Shown here: one piece after another, positions 21,534-31,736 of the stretch | How positions within the stretch are numbered: the stretch's first letter is position 1 | How the letters are laid out: each line of letters starts with the position of its first letter | NCBI GenBank assembly: GCA_005223375.1 | Contig: RXOD01003892.1 | Location: forward strand, 1-39,387 | Direction: 5' to 3' | DNA: 39,387 bases | DNA from: Amoebophrya sp. AT5.2 | Lineage: Eukaryota > Sar > Dinophyceae > Syndiniales > Amoebophryaceae | Program-made: the position numbers and the translations under genes | Notes under the pieces: generated by a model | Databases searched by the model: none | Told to the model about the DNA's origin: nothing | What the model saw: only the letters and a program-made list of their open reading frames with translations

Positions 21534-22673
21534 TTAAAGATCTGTCAAGAACCACTGCTCAACCAAAGGGCGCACCCAGAAGGCGGTGTTTAGATGGAGC
21601 ACGACATCCCTGGAATATTCTGTGATCCACTGGGATGAGCTGTCAGACCAGCCAAAGAATTCGCTGATCTTTTTCTTGTATTTGAGGCACTGTTTTGATT
21701 CAGCGAGGTCGGGGCTTGGCATGAGCCCAACCTCCCCTGCAAGCCTCCGGAGGTAGAGTGCGAGCGCTCTCCGCACTCCGTGGGACGTGGTGTTCAGCTT
21801 CAACGCAATCCTGTCGCACTCTTCCTTTTCGACCGGGAAGACGTCGATGTAGAAGACGTCTGCGGGGATGAAAACGTAGAAGACCTCCCCGGGCGTCGGT
21901 ATCGACTTGATGCACGGCACCGTCGCTCTGACGAACTTGCACTCCGGACACACCAGGTGCACCATGTCCGCGCGGATGGAGCAGAAGGAATCCTTCCGCA
22001 GCCCCGTGCAGGTCCACATCCCGAAGATTGCCTGTTCCCGCAACGTGAGGCCGGTGACGCGGGATAGGTCTGGCGGTGCCGCCTTCTCCGGAGTGAACTT
22101 TGTTTTGCATCTCGTTAGATTATCGAACGTGAGGGTTTGCAGTTGCGCCGCCTGCGGGTTGTTCTTTTCCAAACAACACAGTGATCGCATGCGTTGCCCT
22201 ACTAATGCTACGTAGGTTGCAGGTGCCGTAATTCCCCTTTCAAACAGAAACTGCCCAAACAGTTGGAGCATGCTCCGCGTGATGTTCGGGTGGTGTAGTC
22301 GTAGAAGGTCGTACTTCTCCGCAGAATCTACTTCATGCGGGACAAAGAAGGCGTCGGGGATGTAGTTAAGGCAGTAGTACACCCAGACCCGAAATTTCGA
22401 ATTTCGGCCCTCAGTCCCTCCTTTCACCATGCAGTGGTGTGCCTCCTCCGGCCAGATGAACAGCGTGACCTGATCACTCATTGGCCACATCTGGCTGTAC
22501 TTGTATGGTGCCACGTTTTGCGCTCGTGTCCTCTTCGAGTCCTTTTCGGTCTCGACCCATAGTTCCAGCTTCTTCCGAATGCCGTTGTAGTGATTGTTCG
22601 GCTTTTTCGCCGCCTTCTCAAGCGGGTGCTTCCCGAGCTGTTCCTCAGTGAGCCAGCCCAGCTGTTTGTACAC
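21534..22673 (-). CDS. Pol exon 3: tyrosine recombinase (DNA breaking-rejoining enzyme)
   Basis: Residue numbers refer to the 407-codon frame opening at 22757. This C-terminal part of the element's pol carries the tyrosine-recombinase signature: first Arg in TGLRKDS (R254), HxxR in SHGVRR (H326, R329), a Trp where many members have His or Trp (FFGW, W370), and the nucleophile Tyr in WITEYSR (Y381). Such enzymes integrate a circular DNA copy in DIRS-type elements, in place of a DDE integrase. A CxxC pair (CPEC, 270-273) sits between the first Arg and HxxR and may bind zinc. The likely start of this exon is GTG TAC after the acceptor GGCTACAG, in phase 0 with the RT exon. The frame's apparent N-terminus (22757-22674) would then be upstream exon and intron sequence. 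All catalytic residues look present. Confidence 0.85.
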   Translation of the reverse strand: MYKQLGWLTEEQLGKHPLEKAAKKPNNHYNGIRKKLELWVETEKDSKRTRAQNVAPYKYSQMWPMSDQVTLFIWPEEAHHCMVKGGTEGRNSKFRVWVYYCLNYIPDAFFVPHEVDSAEKYDLLRLHHPNITRSMLQLFGQFLFERGITAPATYVALVGQRMRSLCCLEKNNPQAAQLQTLTFDNLTRCKTKFTPEKAAPPDLSRVTGLTLREQAIFGMWTCTGLRKDSFCSIRADMVHLVCPECKFVRATVPCIKSIPTPGEVFYVFIPADVFYIDVFPVEKEECDRIALKLNTTSHGVRRALALYLRRLAGEVGLMPSPDLAESKQCLKYKKKISEFFGWSDSSSQWITEYSRDVVLHLNTAFWVRPLVEQWFLTDL

Positions 22674-22725
22674 CTGTAGCCGAAAAAGAAAATCAAAGAA
22701 AGAGCTCATCCATAGTGCTTTGCAC
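22674..22725 (-). other. Proposed 52-nt intron joining RNase H and recombinase frames
   Basis: Starting GTGCAAAG and ending in a T-rich tract with GGCTACAG, this segment contains the RT frame's stop. Removing it joins RT and recombinase frames in phase 0. It is shorter than the other introns of the element (133-141 nt), so an upstream donor or a frame overlap with coupled translation are alternatives. Confidence 0.45.
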
Positions 22726-24575
22726 GCTCGCTGCCACGGCCTGTATTGCGCTGGCAACGAGCTTGTCAGAGTAGGGGAAAGATGTATTGTACTTGGCGCC
22801 TAATGCGCTTAACATCTTAACCCGGGTCGTGGCGTCTGCCGGGTTTTTATGAGTGTTAATATATGCAAAGAAGACATTCGTGTCTCTGCTCATATTGCTT
22901 TTGGTTATTTCGGTGACGATAGCAGTGGAGGTGTTGCAATCTAATGCACCTTTGACGATTCCGCAAATTGATGCAACATTGTCTGCATGCACCACCGCGT
23001 GCGCCGCCTCCAGGTCCTGCTTGAAGACTATCTGGGCGACGGCGATCGCGAGCAACTCATAAACCAAAATCGACTTTCGCTGCAGCGCTTTTGGGAGCTG
23101 GGACTGCTCTACGAAGTGCGAAAAACCGCGCGACGCGCCATCGTTGTCGAAAACAATTCCTCCTATCGCTGCCGTGGTCTTTTCTGAGGACGCGTCGGCG
23201 CAGATGTGTACGCGCTCCTTCGTGGCTGCGTGGAGGCTAATCCTCATAGGCTCGCGCGCTTCTATTTGCTCTCTCATTTTTGTCAGCATGATGCTAGCGA
23301 TTTGCGCTTTCCGCGCACTCTTGATTTGTCGCTCAAAATGGGCTTCCCCACTCGTAAGGCTGTACACGTGCCTTGCGAGCGGGAGTCCCTGCTTGTAGCA
23401 CTTCCAAAAAGTGCAATGGATGAAAAGTCCACTCACCTCTTCAAAGCGCCCGCGCAGGTCTCCTAGATCTACCGGCTGGCCTTTGAAGTCCTCTTGATGT
23501 AGATCTCGCAGTGCCTCCGGTATTGCTTGTATTTTCTCAGCTATTTGCACTGCTTTCGCTTCGGGGAGCTGTATTACGATATGGTCCTCGTAGACCGTGA
23601 ACAGGATCCCTAAAACTTCTAGGGTGCCCCCATATTCCACAAACTCACACTTTTCTGGTGCCACCGCAAGCCCCATGAGGGCTAGAAACTTGCGGAAGTA
23701 GTGCATGTGGATGCTAGTCAGGCCTGGGGAAGAAAGAAAGATTAAATCGCCCACGTATACTGCCGTGGGTATCTCAACAACGTCATTGAAAAACGCATTC
23801 AGCAATTCACTTACCGAGCCGCAGAAGGCGTAAACTGAGTGTATGTTGCCGAAGCTTAAGCAACTCATCTTCCCATACTGGTAGTGGCCCGTCTCGGGGT
23901 TGTAACATTGGAAAACGTTACGATCCGGACAGTCCGCCCCCAGCTGGTAATACGCCTGATGCAGGTCTAGCTTTCCAAGCGTCGGGCAGAAAGCTTCCCC
24001 TCTGTATGCCCCTATGCCTTTGGGGATGGTGTTGATGTCTGCCCAGACCATCTTTTTCTGGGGGCCCTTCCCTTTTTCCGCCCTATTGGCGGTGACCGAT
24101 TTCGTCACGTCGTTTTTCGTTTGCGCGACTGTAAATTCGAAATTTGGGTTTGCGCATCTCATTATGAGGTCCGCTATGGTGCTAGTGGACGGTAGCGTCA
24201 TGTGCTCCGTAGCCGGGCTCATCACCCGACTGCGCAGCTTCTCATTGGCTATCGGGCGGACCTTCGTCCACGCCCCTGTGTCGGGGTCGCGGCGCTGTCC
24301 GATGCCAAAGTATGGCCACACCCACGCCTTCCCATCGATGCTCTTCTCCGGGATCCACGTGGCCATCGGCGTTCCACACAGCTTGTCCACGGCGGCGAAG
24401 CACTTTTGAAGGACGAAATCGGTCTCGAAGTCGTAAGGGTGGTCCCGAAGCTTCGTGTGCGCGTCAATCTCTGCTCTGCGCATGTTGAGGCAGTCCCTGG
24501 CCGCCTCCACATCCTGCTTTTCCTTCTTGGTGAGCGTGCGCCCGCCCGGCCACGCTCCATACACCGGCAGCGTGC
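22726..24575 (-). CDS. Pol exon 2: reverse transcriptase and RNase H
   Basis: Residue numbers refer to the 634-codon frame opening at 24597. RT motif A is KLDLHQAYYQL (D211), motif B is CLSFGN (248-250), and motif C reads YVGD (281-284) where YxDD is expected. The first Asp of that pair is a metal ligand, so this copy may be catalytically dead; a single A-to-G change (GAC to GGC) would explain it. The RNase H domain has D468 (CADAS), E514 (VYELLA), D539 (HADNV) and D588 (NPADAT), the normal acidic set. RT with RNase H and without protease or DDE integrase, next to a tyrosine recombinase, is the DIRS-type arrangement. The exon starts GCACGCTG after CTTCACAG in phase 1 and ends in phase 0 before the recombinase exon. 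The ATG at 24597 is probably intronic. Confidence 0.88.
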
Positions 24576-24708
24576 CTGTGAAGACAGGGAGTTTCATTTA
24601 GATTCCGCAGCGAGGCGGGGAAGAAACGCAGCTTCAATGATTAAGTGTTCGCAAGAGCGCGCTTTTTCGAAAGAGAGAGAGAAGAAAAATTTTTCCCACG
24701 GGAGGCAC
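24576..24708 (-). other. Pol intron, 133 nt
   Basis: The donor is GGAAG/GTGCCTCC and the acceptor GTCTTCACAG/GCACG. Both sides are phase 1 (G plus GC gives Gly), so the upstream 146-codon exon fuses to the RT exon without a stop. Similar length to the two gag introns, but only weak sequence resemblance. Confidence 0.7.
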
Positions 24709-25148
24709 CTTCCACTAAGTATCCGCGGTTCATGAAGCCGTTTTTTCCATACACCATCTCCCTCTTTTCCTGGCTCAGGTAGTTCGCGGCTGTGGCCACT
24801 TTGTGCAGCAGCAGCGGCGATAGTTTCTTCGTTCCGTACTCCGCGTCGTATCCAACATAGAAGTCAGAGATGCGGTTGACGTTGACAGCGGTTAAACGCT
24901 GGCACTCCTCGAACTCTGCTGAGCGCTCGAGCTGCTCCCGGCGCTGCGCCCACTCCTGATAGAGTTTCGCCAAACGAAGCTCTTCCTCCTCGATCTTGTT
25001 GTGCTTGTTGGCGTGCCTCAGGCGGAGTTTGTCGACCGCCTTCTTGCGGCGCTCTTCCGGATGTGGCATCGCGGGCTCCACGCCGAGCACTTTCTCGGCC
25101 TTGGCCACCTTCCGTCGCTTCCCCATCTCGCCAGGTACTTGCGCCGTG
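24709..25148 (-). CDS. Pol exon 1: basic N-terminal segment
   Basis: About 146 codons, rich in Lys, Arg and Glu, predicted helical (EERRKK..., LYQEWAQRREQ). It has no recognisable enzyme motif. It sits where DIRS-type pol proteins carry a poorly conserved N-terminal region before RT. The frame opens at 25204 with a hydrophobic run that could look like a signal peptide, but CTACTCAG at about 25149 looks like an intron acceptor, so that run is probably intron. The true translation start of pol is unresolved; an internal ATG (GEMGKRRK) near 25127 is a candidate. Confidence 0.6.
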
Positions 25149-26112
25149 CTGAGTAGCAGACGGGCCCCAAACAGGAGCGGCAGTAATATCGCGCAGTTCA
25201 GCATCAGCGGCAGGTTGGCTTCATTATAGGCTAGCCTAAGCTTCCCGTGGAAAAACTAAGAAAGTGGCAGACTCACTGAAGCGCTAACAACTTCTTGTTT
25301 CGGAGACACGCGATGCTGAGATTTAGACAGCTGAGATTTAGGTTTGGAAGGTGAGGTCTCTCGGCCTGTTTTTAAGAAGAGGCGGCTTCGAGTGGCGTTC
25401 GCTCCTGCTGCCCTTGACTAGTCGCTCCTCCCTCTTGCGTGCGATTCTCTCCTGCACTGCCGTGACCCCGGCATCTGTGCGTCGCCTCGTCTTCTGTCCC
25501 GCAGCAGAGGTCGCCCGATTTCCTTTCGCAAACGAAAAAAGGAAACTTTTGTGAGTTTTTTCCTGCACCATGAGTGTCTACACATCACAATCCCCAGCTC
25601 CTGTTCTGCACGCAGGCTTTGGCTGTACATATCTAAAAAAAACAGGGCTTCCCAAGGGGCGTGGAGTGCCGTTGGCCTCGCACCTAGCCTCTTTGTGCTC
25701 GGCACTAGCCGACACGCACTCGCGCATCTGCACACTCAATCATGGGCCATGGAAACACACGCGCTTCACAAAGCATCTGGAGAGGCACCCTTGCTCACAC
25801 GCATGGTGCCGTGCACACTCATCCTACACAGGTGTGGTAGATCACACTGTCTGCACACGCAGCGAGAGACACACATCTACACAGCCAGCTGCCATTGCGT
25901 CTCGCCTGCGCAACGTCGCCTTTGCGTCCCGCTTTGGAGACGGATCTTCGCTTTGGTCGACCGCCCGTTGCGCTCTAGCTCGACGCCCCTGCTCCCCGCT
26001 TTGGAGGAGCTTGCGCGCTGGAGATTTTTGCAGCCGTTATCCGCTGCTCTACTGTCCCTAACCCCGGGCCTAGATAGTCCGCTCCCCTCCTGTGCAGGAG
26101 GGGCGCGTCGAC
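25149..26112 (-). other. Non-coding gap between gag-like and pol reading frames
   Basis: About 960 nt without a convincing minus-strand coding frame. Plus-strand frames of 163-200 codons are present but antisense to the element and unlike any known domain. The segment may hold a pol promoter or leader, or a long intron linking gag to pol. A perfect 9-bp inverted repeat with a 2-nt centre lies at 26084-26103, just past the gag stop. Confidence 0.5.
26084..26103. repeat. Inverted repeat just downstream of the gag stop
   Basis: CCCCTCCTG and its complement CAGGAGGGG are separated by TG, forming a near-perfect palindrome 10 nt beyond the gag stop codon (TAG at 26115-26113). It could fold as an RNA hairpin with a slightly larger loop. 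A role in 3' processing or in expression of the downstream pol frame is possible but unproved. Confidence 0.6.
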
Positions 26113-28658
26113 CTATGTCTTCGCGTCCGAGCGCAGCTTCAGCTCCTTTTTGAAGGCGTCGGTCAGCGTGTGCTGCTTGTCCCGGCAGCGCGCCGGGTCG
26201 TTGCGGCACTTGAACGGCTTCTTGGTGCTGCCATCTATAATTCCGCATAGCCCCCCCAGGTGCCAGCCGCACACTTTTGCGCGCGAGACTTCCTCCACCG
26301 TCGTGCAGTAGAGTTTTTCGACCTCCTTTTTGATGTGCTGCACCGTGTAACTGGCCTCGCTGCGGTCCTTGTCGTCTTCAGTTCGCTGCCTCTTCTGATC
26401 TCCGCCTTTGTCACCTCCGCCGGGGCGCTTCTTGCCCCCTCCTTTGGTCTCGCGGGTGTCGGGTCTCGGCGGGTCCTGCGGTGGCGGGTCCGGAGGTCCT
26501 CCGTCGCCCCGCTCGTCCCCTTTTCCGCGCCAGCGGCCTCGCGCGCGGCCGCGCTTGCCCCCTTCACCTTTCGTGTCGGCAGCGGCGTCTGGGTTGGCGA
26601 CGTCGGTGTTTGTCGGCTGCTTGTTGAAGAGCTTCTTGATGTACGCTTCATCCTGCTTCTTTTGTTCTGGTGGGGCAAGTGGCACTGATTGCGTCCACCC
26701 ATGAAATTTCCTGACGAAGGCGTCGACCCCCATTTGCTTGTTCGTTTCCGAGAGCAGTTCGTCTTGGAGGCGACTAAAGCCCTTGCGTCTCGCCCTTTCG
26801 ATAAACACCCTGTGGAGATTATCATCATTCATCCTCTCGCGGAACTCCTGTATGCGTTCCGCGAGGTTCGGCCCTCTCCAGAACCCAGCCAGCCAGATCA
26901 TGGCGGAGACCACGTTCTTCAAGTTGTACTTGGAGCAGATCCTCTCGATGTTCGCGGTGTCCGCCGACGCCGGGTTGTAGCCGTTGCAGCTGCGCACCAC
27001 CTCCACATCCTGGCGGAATTTACTCAGGTCCACCCTAAGTGCCGACAACGTCGGTCGGTCTGTGAACCCCAGGGCGCGGTAGAGGTTTCCTCCGTTACTC
27101 GCAGCGTGCTGTACTATCTTTAGAAAAGTCTGCATTGTGCGCGTCCTATCCGGGGGCGCGTACTGAAAGGGCCAGACTAAGTTCAGGGTGGATGTGAGGG
27201 AGGAGGGCGCTATTTCCTTTGCCGCGAGCTTGTCGACGAACTCGAGGAAGACGAGCTGCTGCAGGAGACCACTCTGCGCCAGAATGACAAGGTCCTCGCA
27301 GAAGTTGTGCTCGAGATCCGGGGTCACCGCCGCAGCATCATGCGCTGCAAAGTAGTCATTTGCCGTCGTCTTCAGCAGCGCGCCGCACAGCATGTCATGC
27401 ACGTGCGTCTCCGCCGGAATGTCGCTGCCCGCCTCCTTGAGTTCGTGGCACTCCTCGAAGTGCTTGGCGATGCGGTGTCGGAGCTCCCTTGCTAAACGCG
27501 GATTCAGCACAGACTCTTTGAAGTCCGGTAAGTAGAGGACTCGCACGACCTTCCACAGCTCCATCGGCACCGTCTGCGACTTGTGCCAGCGGCCGATGTG
27601 CGTGCGCGCTTCCGGCTGCTCGAGGTACTGTTTCGTGCTGGCGTGGACTTTCTCCTGCGTCTTCTGCGGCCGCGCGGCTGTCCTGATGCGCGTCAGGGGG
27701 TCCTGCGCGCCGTCCGAGCCTTCGGATTCCGCTTCCTCCGCCACGTGGCTCATGGCGAGGGCCCTGCTGAAGGCCGACTGCTCTCCGGCCGGCTGCGCCT
27801 TTATCAGGTCGAGCCGGGCCTTGGCCGTCACCTGCTGCTGCTTCATGAGTTTGCGTATGGCGGCTTCCTCGTCCGATTCTTTCTTCAGTTTCTTTTCCCA
27901 CAGCTCCGCGCTCTTCTGCAGCTGCTCGATGTCCTCGTCGATCTGCTCGGCCGTGACGCTGTGCTCGAGCTTGTCGAAGACGTGCGGCGCCACCCCTGCA
28001 AAGGACCGGCTCCGCAAGGTAGCCAAGCTAGGAAGGAGTTTCACACCTCGCAGCTGCTGCCCCTTCGCGTCGCTAGCGACTGGCAGCGCGCTCGAGCCCT
28101 TGCCCCCCGACGACCTGCCCGGGCCGTTCGACATAAGATGCCGCAACCTATTCGCCGCCATCCCTGGTGGGCCCCTGGGCTGCTCGCCCGCTAGTCCGTC
28201 TGCCTCGGCGCTTGCCCAGTCGAGGAAGCCTTTTCCTGACGCACTCTTCTTTTTAGAACTAGTTCCTTTTCCGCCAGCTCGCAGGGCCGCTTCTTGCGCC
28301 TCGGCTATTTTCTGCAGCTTCTCGCGAGCCGACATCTTCCCGTCTTTTTCTAAATACGCTCCCAGGCCCCCGTCGCTGGTTTCGTTTTCCTGCTCCGCCG
28401 GGTCTTTGAAGGTGACCCTGCGTCTCGAGGCTGACCTGGACCTTCCATTCTCGCTGGGAGATCGCGAGCGCGACACTGACTGTCGCGGTTTTGGAGCTCG
28501 GTGTGCACGGCTGCTGGCCGAGCTGCTCGACGCCCCCTGGCGCGCGCCGTTCGCCTCCGGCTCGACTTGCTCTTCATGCGGGTTCCACCATCCCTCGCCC
28601 TCGTCCTCGACTTCGTCGTAGTCGTCGCTTTCCACGACTGCCGGGTCGTCTCCCGTGC
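26113..28658 (-). CDS. Gag-like exon, C-terminal, with Cys/His cluster
   Basis: About 848 codons, joined in phase 1 to the preceding exon. After an acidic, Ser/Arg-rich N-terminal part there is a long helical region (roughly residues 350-650 of the 863-codon frame) that could be a capsid-like domain; this is inference from position and predicted helices only. A Gly/Arg/Lys-rich RNA-binding-like stretch follows (RGRARGRWRGKG). Close to the C-terminus a Cys/His cluster C-x7-C-x12-C-x6-C-x4-H may bind zinc and nucleic acid, as Gag knuckles do, although its spacing differs from the classical CCHC knuckle. It ends in TAG. The frame's own first codons (28704-28659, with PPTHA) are intron sequence. 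No protease motif was seen. Confidence 0.7.
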
Positions 28659-28799
28659 CTGGGGGAGAGGCATGAGTTGGCGGCAGCTGCGCATGAGAGT
28701 GCACTCCTGGGAGAAGCTAATGCGCGGAGAGAGAAGTCTGGGTGTGCGGAGAAGAATCTAAAGAACCGGACGATTTTTCCATTCAGGAACAATTCATAC
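28659..28799 (-). other. Gag intron b, 141 nt, related to gag intron a
   Basis: The donor is GGAACAG/GTATGAAT and the acceptor CTCTCCCCCAG/GCACGG, phase 1 on both sides. Its interior shares CTTTAGATTCT, GCACACC, ACTTCTC-like and TAGCTTC blocks, in the same order and spacing, with the intron at 29647-29785. A CCACCAAC/CGCCAACTC-like segment before the acceptor is also shared. Confidence 0.8.
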
Positions 28800-29646
28800 C
28801 TGTTCCCTTTTTGGGCAGGCCTCGCGTTTTCGAGGCGCTCGGCTCCCTTTTGATCTCAGTGCGCTTCTCTTCAAGCTCCCTTTGTCGCTCTTCCAGCGCC
28901 TTGTTGAAGTAGAAGTTTTCGGATTGTTGGCCCTCGACTTCCGCTTCTTTTTTGGTGAGGTTGTCGCTCTTGTCGTCGAGGAGTCGCTCCAAGCGCTTGA
29001 GCCTTTGCTCTCGCGCATTGTGTGCTTCCTCCCTCTCCTTCATCCGGATCCGATTCTGCTCCATCTCGCGATCGAGCTCGCTCATTTTCTCCCTATGCTC
29101 GACCTCCATGATGACTTCCTCCGGCGTGAGTGAGCCATTCTTCCTGATCATTTCCTCGAAGATGGACTTCTTCCCGCCAGCCTTCGCGACGGCCGATGTG
29201 GCCGCAGGCGCGGCCCCCGACTTCCTTCCGCTCAGTGCTGCAGAGGCCGACGCAGCCTCAGAGTCTCTCTTCTTGCCCCCTCTCTTCGACTTCGGTTCGC
29301 TTGAGGACGCCAGCGGGGTGTCCTTCTTTTTGCTCCTGCTGACCGCCGAACCCGCCTTGGGCGTAGACGCCTTCGAGGTGGCTTTCGGAGTCACCGCCGC
29401 TCCTCCCTTTATCGGTTCCAAGCCGAGCTGCTCCTCGAGCTCGCGCTCGAATTCCTCGTCCGTCAGCGTCCGCTCCCCTTTTTTCCTGCCCTTGAGGTCG
29501 ATGATTTCCAGGGACCCCGGAACTAACCGTTCACCGGTGCCCGCTCCCCCGTTTTCGGGGTTTTCCTGCCCCGCCGCGGCTTCGTCGCCTCCTTGCCGCT
29601 GGTGCTGCACTTCTGGCGCTTCCACTCCATTTTCCTCCTCCTGTAC
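28800..29646 (-). CDS. Gag-like exon with coiled coil
   Basis: 282 codons plus one base. The first half is low-complexity Ser/Ala/Lys. The second half is a long, highly charged heptad-like helix (EEVIMEVEHREKM... to ...LEEKRTEIKRE) typical of a coiled coil, consistent with Gag self-assembly. It joins upstream in phase 0 and downstream in phase 1. An apparent start at 29625 is a GTG inside the exon, not a separate gene start. Confidence 0.65.
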
Positions 29647-29785
29647 CTGGGGGTTAAGCGTGGGTTGGTGGCTGCTGCATCTGGAGGCACAACCTAGTTG
29701 AAGCTGAAGCTAGGAACGAGAATTCGAGGTGTGCGCACAGGAGAGAATCTAAAGAGCTGGGAGACCTTCCCATCGGGGACGATAC
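29647..29785 (-). other. Gag intron a, 139 nt, related to gag intron b
   Basis: The donor is AATCAG/GTATCGTC and the acceptor TTAACCCCCAG/GTACAG, phase 0. The upstream frame would otherwise run on through it to a stop at 29654, producing an artefactual tail ending PPTHA. The same peptide stretch appears at the false N-terminus of the next frame because the two introns are homologous. A second AG six bases on (29641) also keeps frame. Confidence 0.8.
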
Positions 29786-31339
29786 CTGATTCCGCTTTTC
29801 TAAATCTTTGAAGTGCTCGTCTGTGCGCTTCCTGAGCTCGTTGAACTTCTGCCAGGCTGGATCTGACTCTCGCAGTGGCGGTTGCGTTCCACCCGGTGCC
29901 GCCTCCACGGCGCATTTTCCTCCTAGCGACTGCCCAAAAAAACTTTGCGGCGGCTCGCTTTTGTCCAACTGCTCCTGCTGGGTCGGCGACGAGGAGGCCG
30001 ATTTGTCGTCTTCCCCTACGGGCTCTTTCTTGGCTTTCGGCTCTGCCAGGGGCGTGGAGGGCGGTTCTGCACCCGGCGGCGCGGACGCGGCTGGCCCTGC
30101 TGAAGACGACGATGCCGACGCCGGCACCACTGGTGACGCCGCTGCCGATGATGCGGCAGCATCTGAGAGGGCCTTTCTCAGCCCTGGCGACGGTCCTGGC
30201 GGCGGCGCTCCCCCATATTTCTTGCCCTTGATCTCCTGGAGGGTCTTTATCCGCTCTTGCAGCAGTTCGGGCACTGGCTCCTCCCGGACGAGGTGGATAT
30301 CGACCTCGGACTCGAGAAGCTCGATTAAATGAAGGCGCTTCTCGTCGTCTTCTTTGCCCCTCTGGATCTTGGTCTCGAAGCATTTCTTGATCAGCTGCGG
30401 CCGCAGGTGTTCGACCCGCTTCTGGTCGCTCGCCTGCTTTTCGAGCTCCCCTGTTAACGTGTAGTCCGCCAGGCCCGTCCTTCCTGTCTGCGCCGCTTTG
30501 AAGATCCCCCAGACTCGCTGACGATTCAGCTTTTCCGGGTAGATCCACCCGTTTTTCTTTGCGCTCTCCTCGAGCTGGGAGATTTTCTGCGGCCACCGCG
30601 CGACCAGGCTCTCCGCCTGCGGGCGGAAGTGCTTGCACATGAAGTCGGTCTTGGCGATCTCCATGATGAGCGCCTTCTGGTCCTCAGTTGTTCCCGGCAT
30701 CAGCGTGATGACCTTCAGCCTGGCCCACCACTGCAGGTCCTGGCTCTCTTCCAGCCGCACGAACCTTCTGCGCGCAGAGAAGAGGAACTTTGCCACCGGA
30801 TGAACGCGAAAGGCTTCCCCTTCTACCTTCACCCCCCAGTCCAGCAGCAGCAGCAGTAGGTTCTTGATGGAGACCATGTAGCTCTTCCCGTCCCGTCCCA
30901 TGTTTCGCAAGAAGAGGTGCAGGAACGTGGAGTACTCCTTGGCCAGGTCCTCGCCCGGAACGGAGGTGTAGGGGATCGAGCAAAGCATGACGTGGGCAAC
31001 CAGGGACAGGAAGTCCGTCGTCCGCGCCACGTCCCGCACATCTGTGAATTTGTTCGTGACCTTGCTCGGGTCCTTGGGCAAGGGGGCGAAGGCTGCAATG
31101 CACCTCGCCGAGAGCTCGTAGAGATAGAAGTCCTCCATGGCGCCCTCTTCTTTTGCCCTGAGTCCGGCCAGCATGAGTCGTTCCTCTGCGTCCGGGAGGA
31201 GTTCATCTGCCCGCTTCTTGACCTCGCCCACATCGACGTAGACTCGCGCGTCGATGCATTTAGGGCTCGGGATGTGGATCCCAAGAGAGTCCGGGGCGGG
31301 AGCAGCCCCCCCGGATGAAGTTGCCGTCACTATCGTCAA
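29786..31339 (-). CDS. Gag-like exon, central, at least 518 codons
   Basis: Mostly soluble and helical, with clusters such as MLAGLRAKEEG, WWARLKVITLM and LQEIKGKKYGG. A long Pro/Ala/Ser-rich linker near the C-terminal end is followed by a short charged helix (FKDLEKRNQ) at the donor. No family was recognised; the place in the element (5' of pol) argues for a structural Gag-type protein. The frame's first codon at 31339 is TTG, not ATG, and the frame is preceded by TTCTTTAGAG, so this exon probably begins at an acceptor within 31339-31300 and the start codon lies further upstream. Confidence 0.6.
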
Positions 31340-31736
31340 CTCTAAAGAATATCCCTTTTTCTCGGTCCCAAAAGGATTCAGGTTGCCGCTACTGAAGAGA
31401 CTCTAAAAAAGGCGAGGCAGAGATTTGTTAATGTGTGACGTGATCACTGCGCGCAACCAGTTCTACCTTCATGCTGCTTCAGTTTTCTAAATGATGACCG
31501 CGCTTTGGGTTACTGCCGGTGCTGTGTCGTGGCGTCACTCTCGTTTTACGACGAAACAACCCTGGACGCAACACAACACAAACTCCGATTGTTGAGGGGG
31601 CGATCGCCCTACTCTCGTTTGTGTTTTTGCCGGGCTTCTTTGCCTTGAGCGCGCTTCTTTGCTACACTCGCTTTCGACAAAAAAGACTTTTCCTCATCGC
31701 TGCTTCTCCAGTCGCGACTCATTTGGCCGCAGCCTT

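Noticed and set aside
25149..25204. Apparent signal peptide at the start of the small pol frame
   Set aside because: The hydrophobic run precedes a CTACTCAG acceptor and is best explained as the pyrimidine-rich end of an intron.
27581..28621. Plus-strand open frame of 346 codons
   Set aside because: It is antisense to the gag-like exon and Ser/Cys/Phe-rich, as expected for the complement of a Glu/Lys/Ala-rich coding strand. No domain was seen.
28659..29700. Shared PPTHA peptide at the end of one gag frame and the start of another
   Set aside because: It is translation of two homologous introns and not a protein motif.
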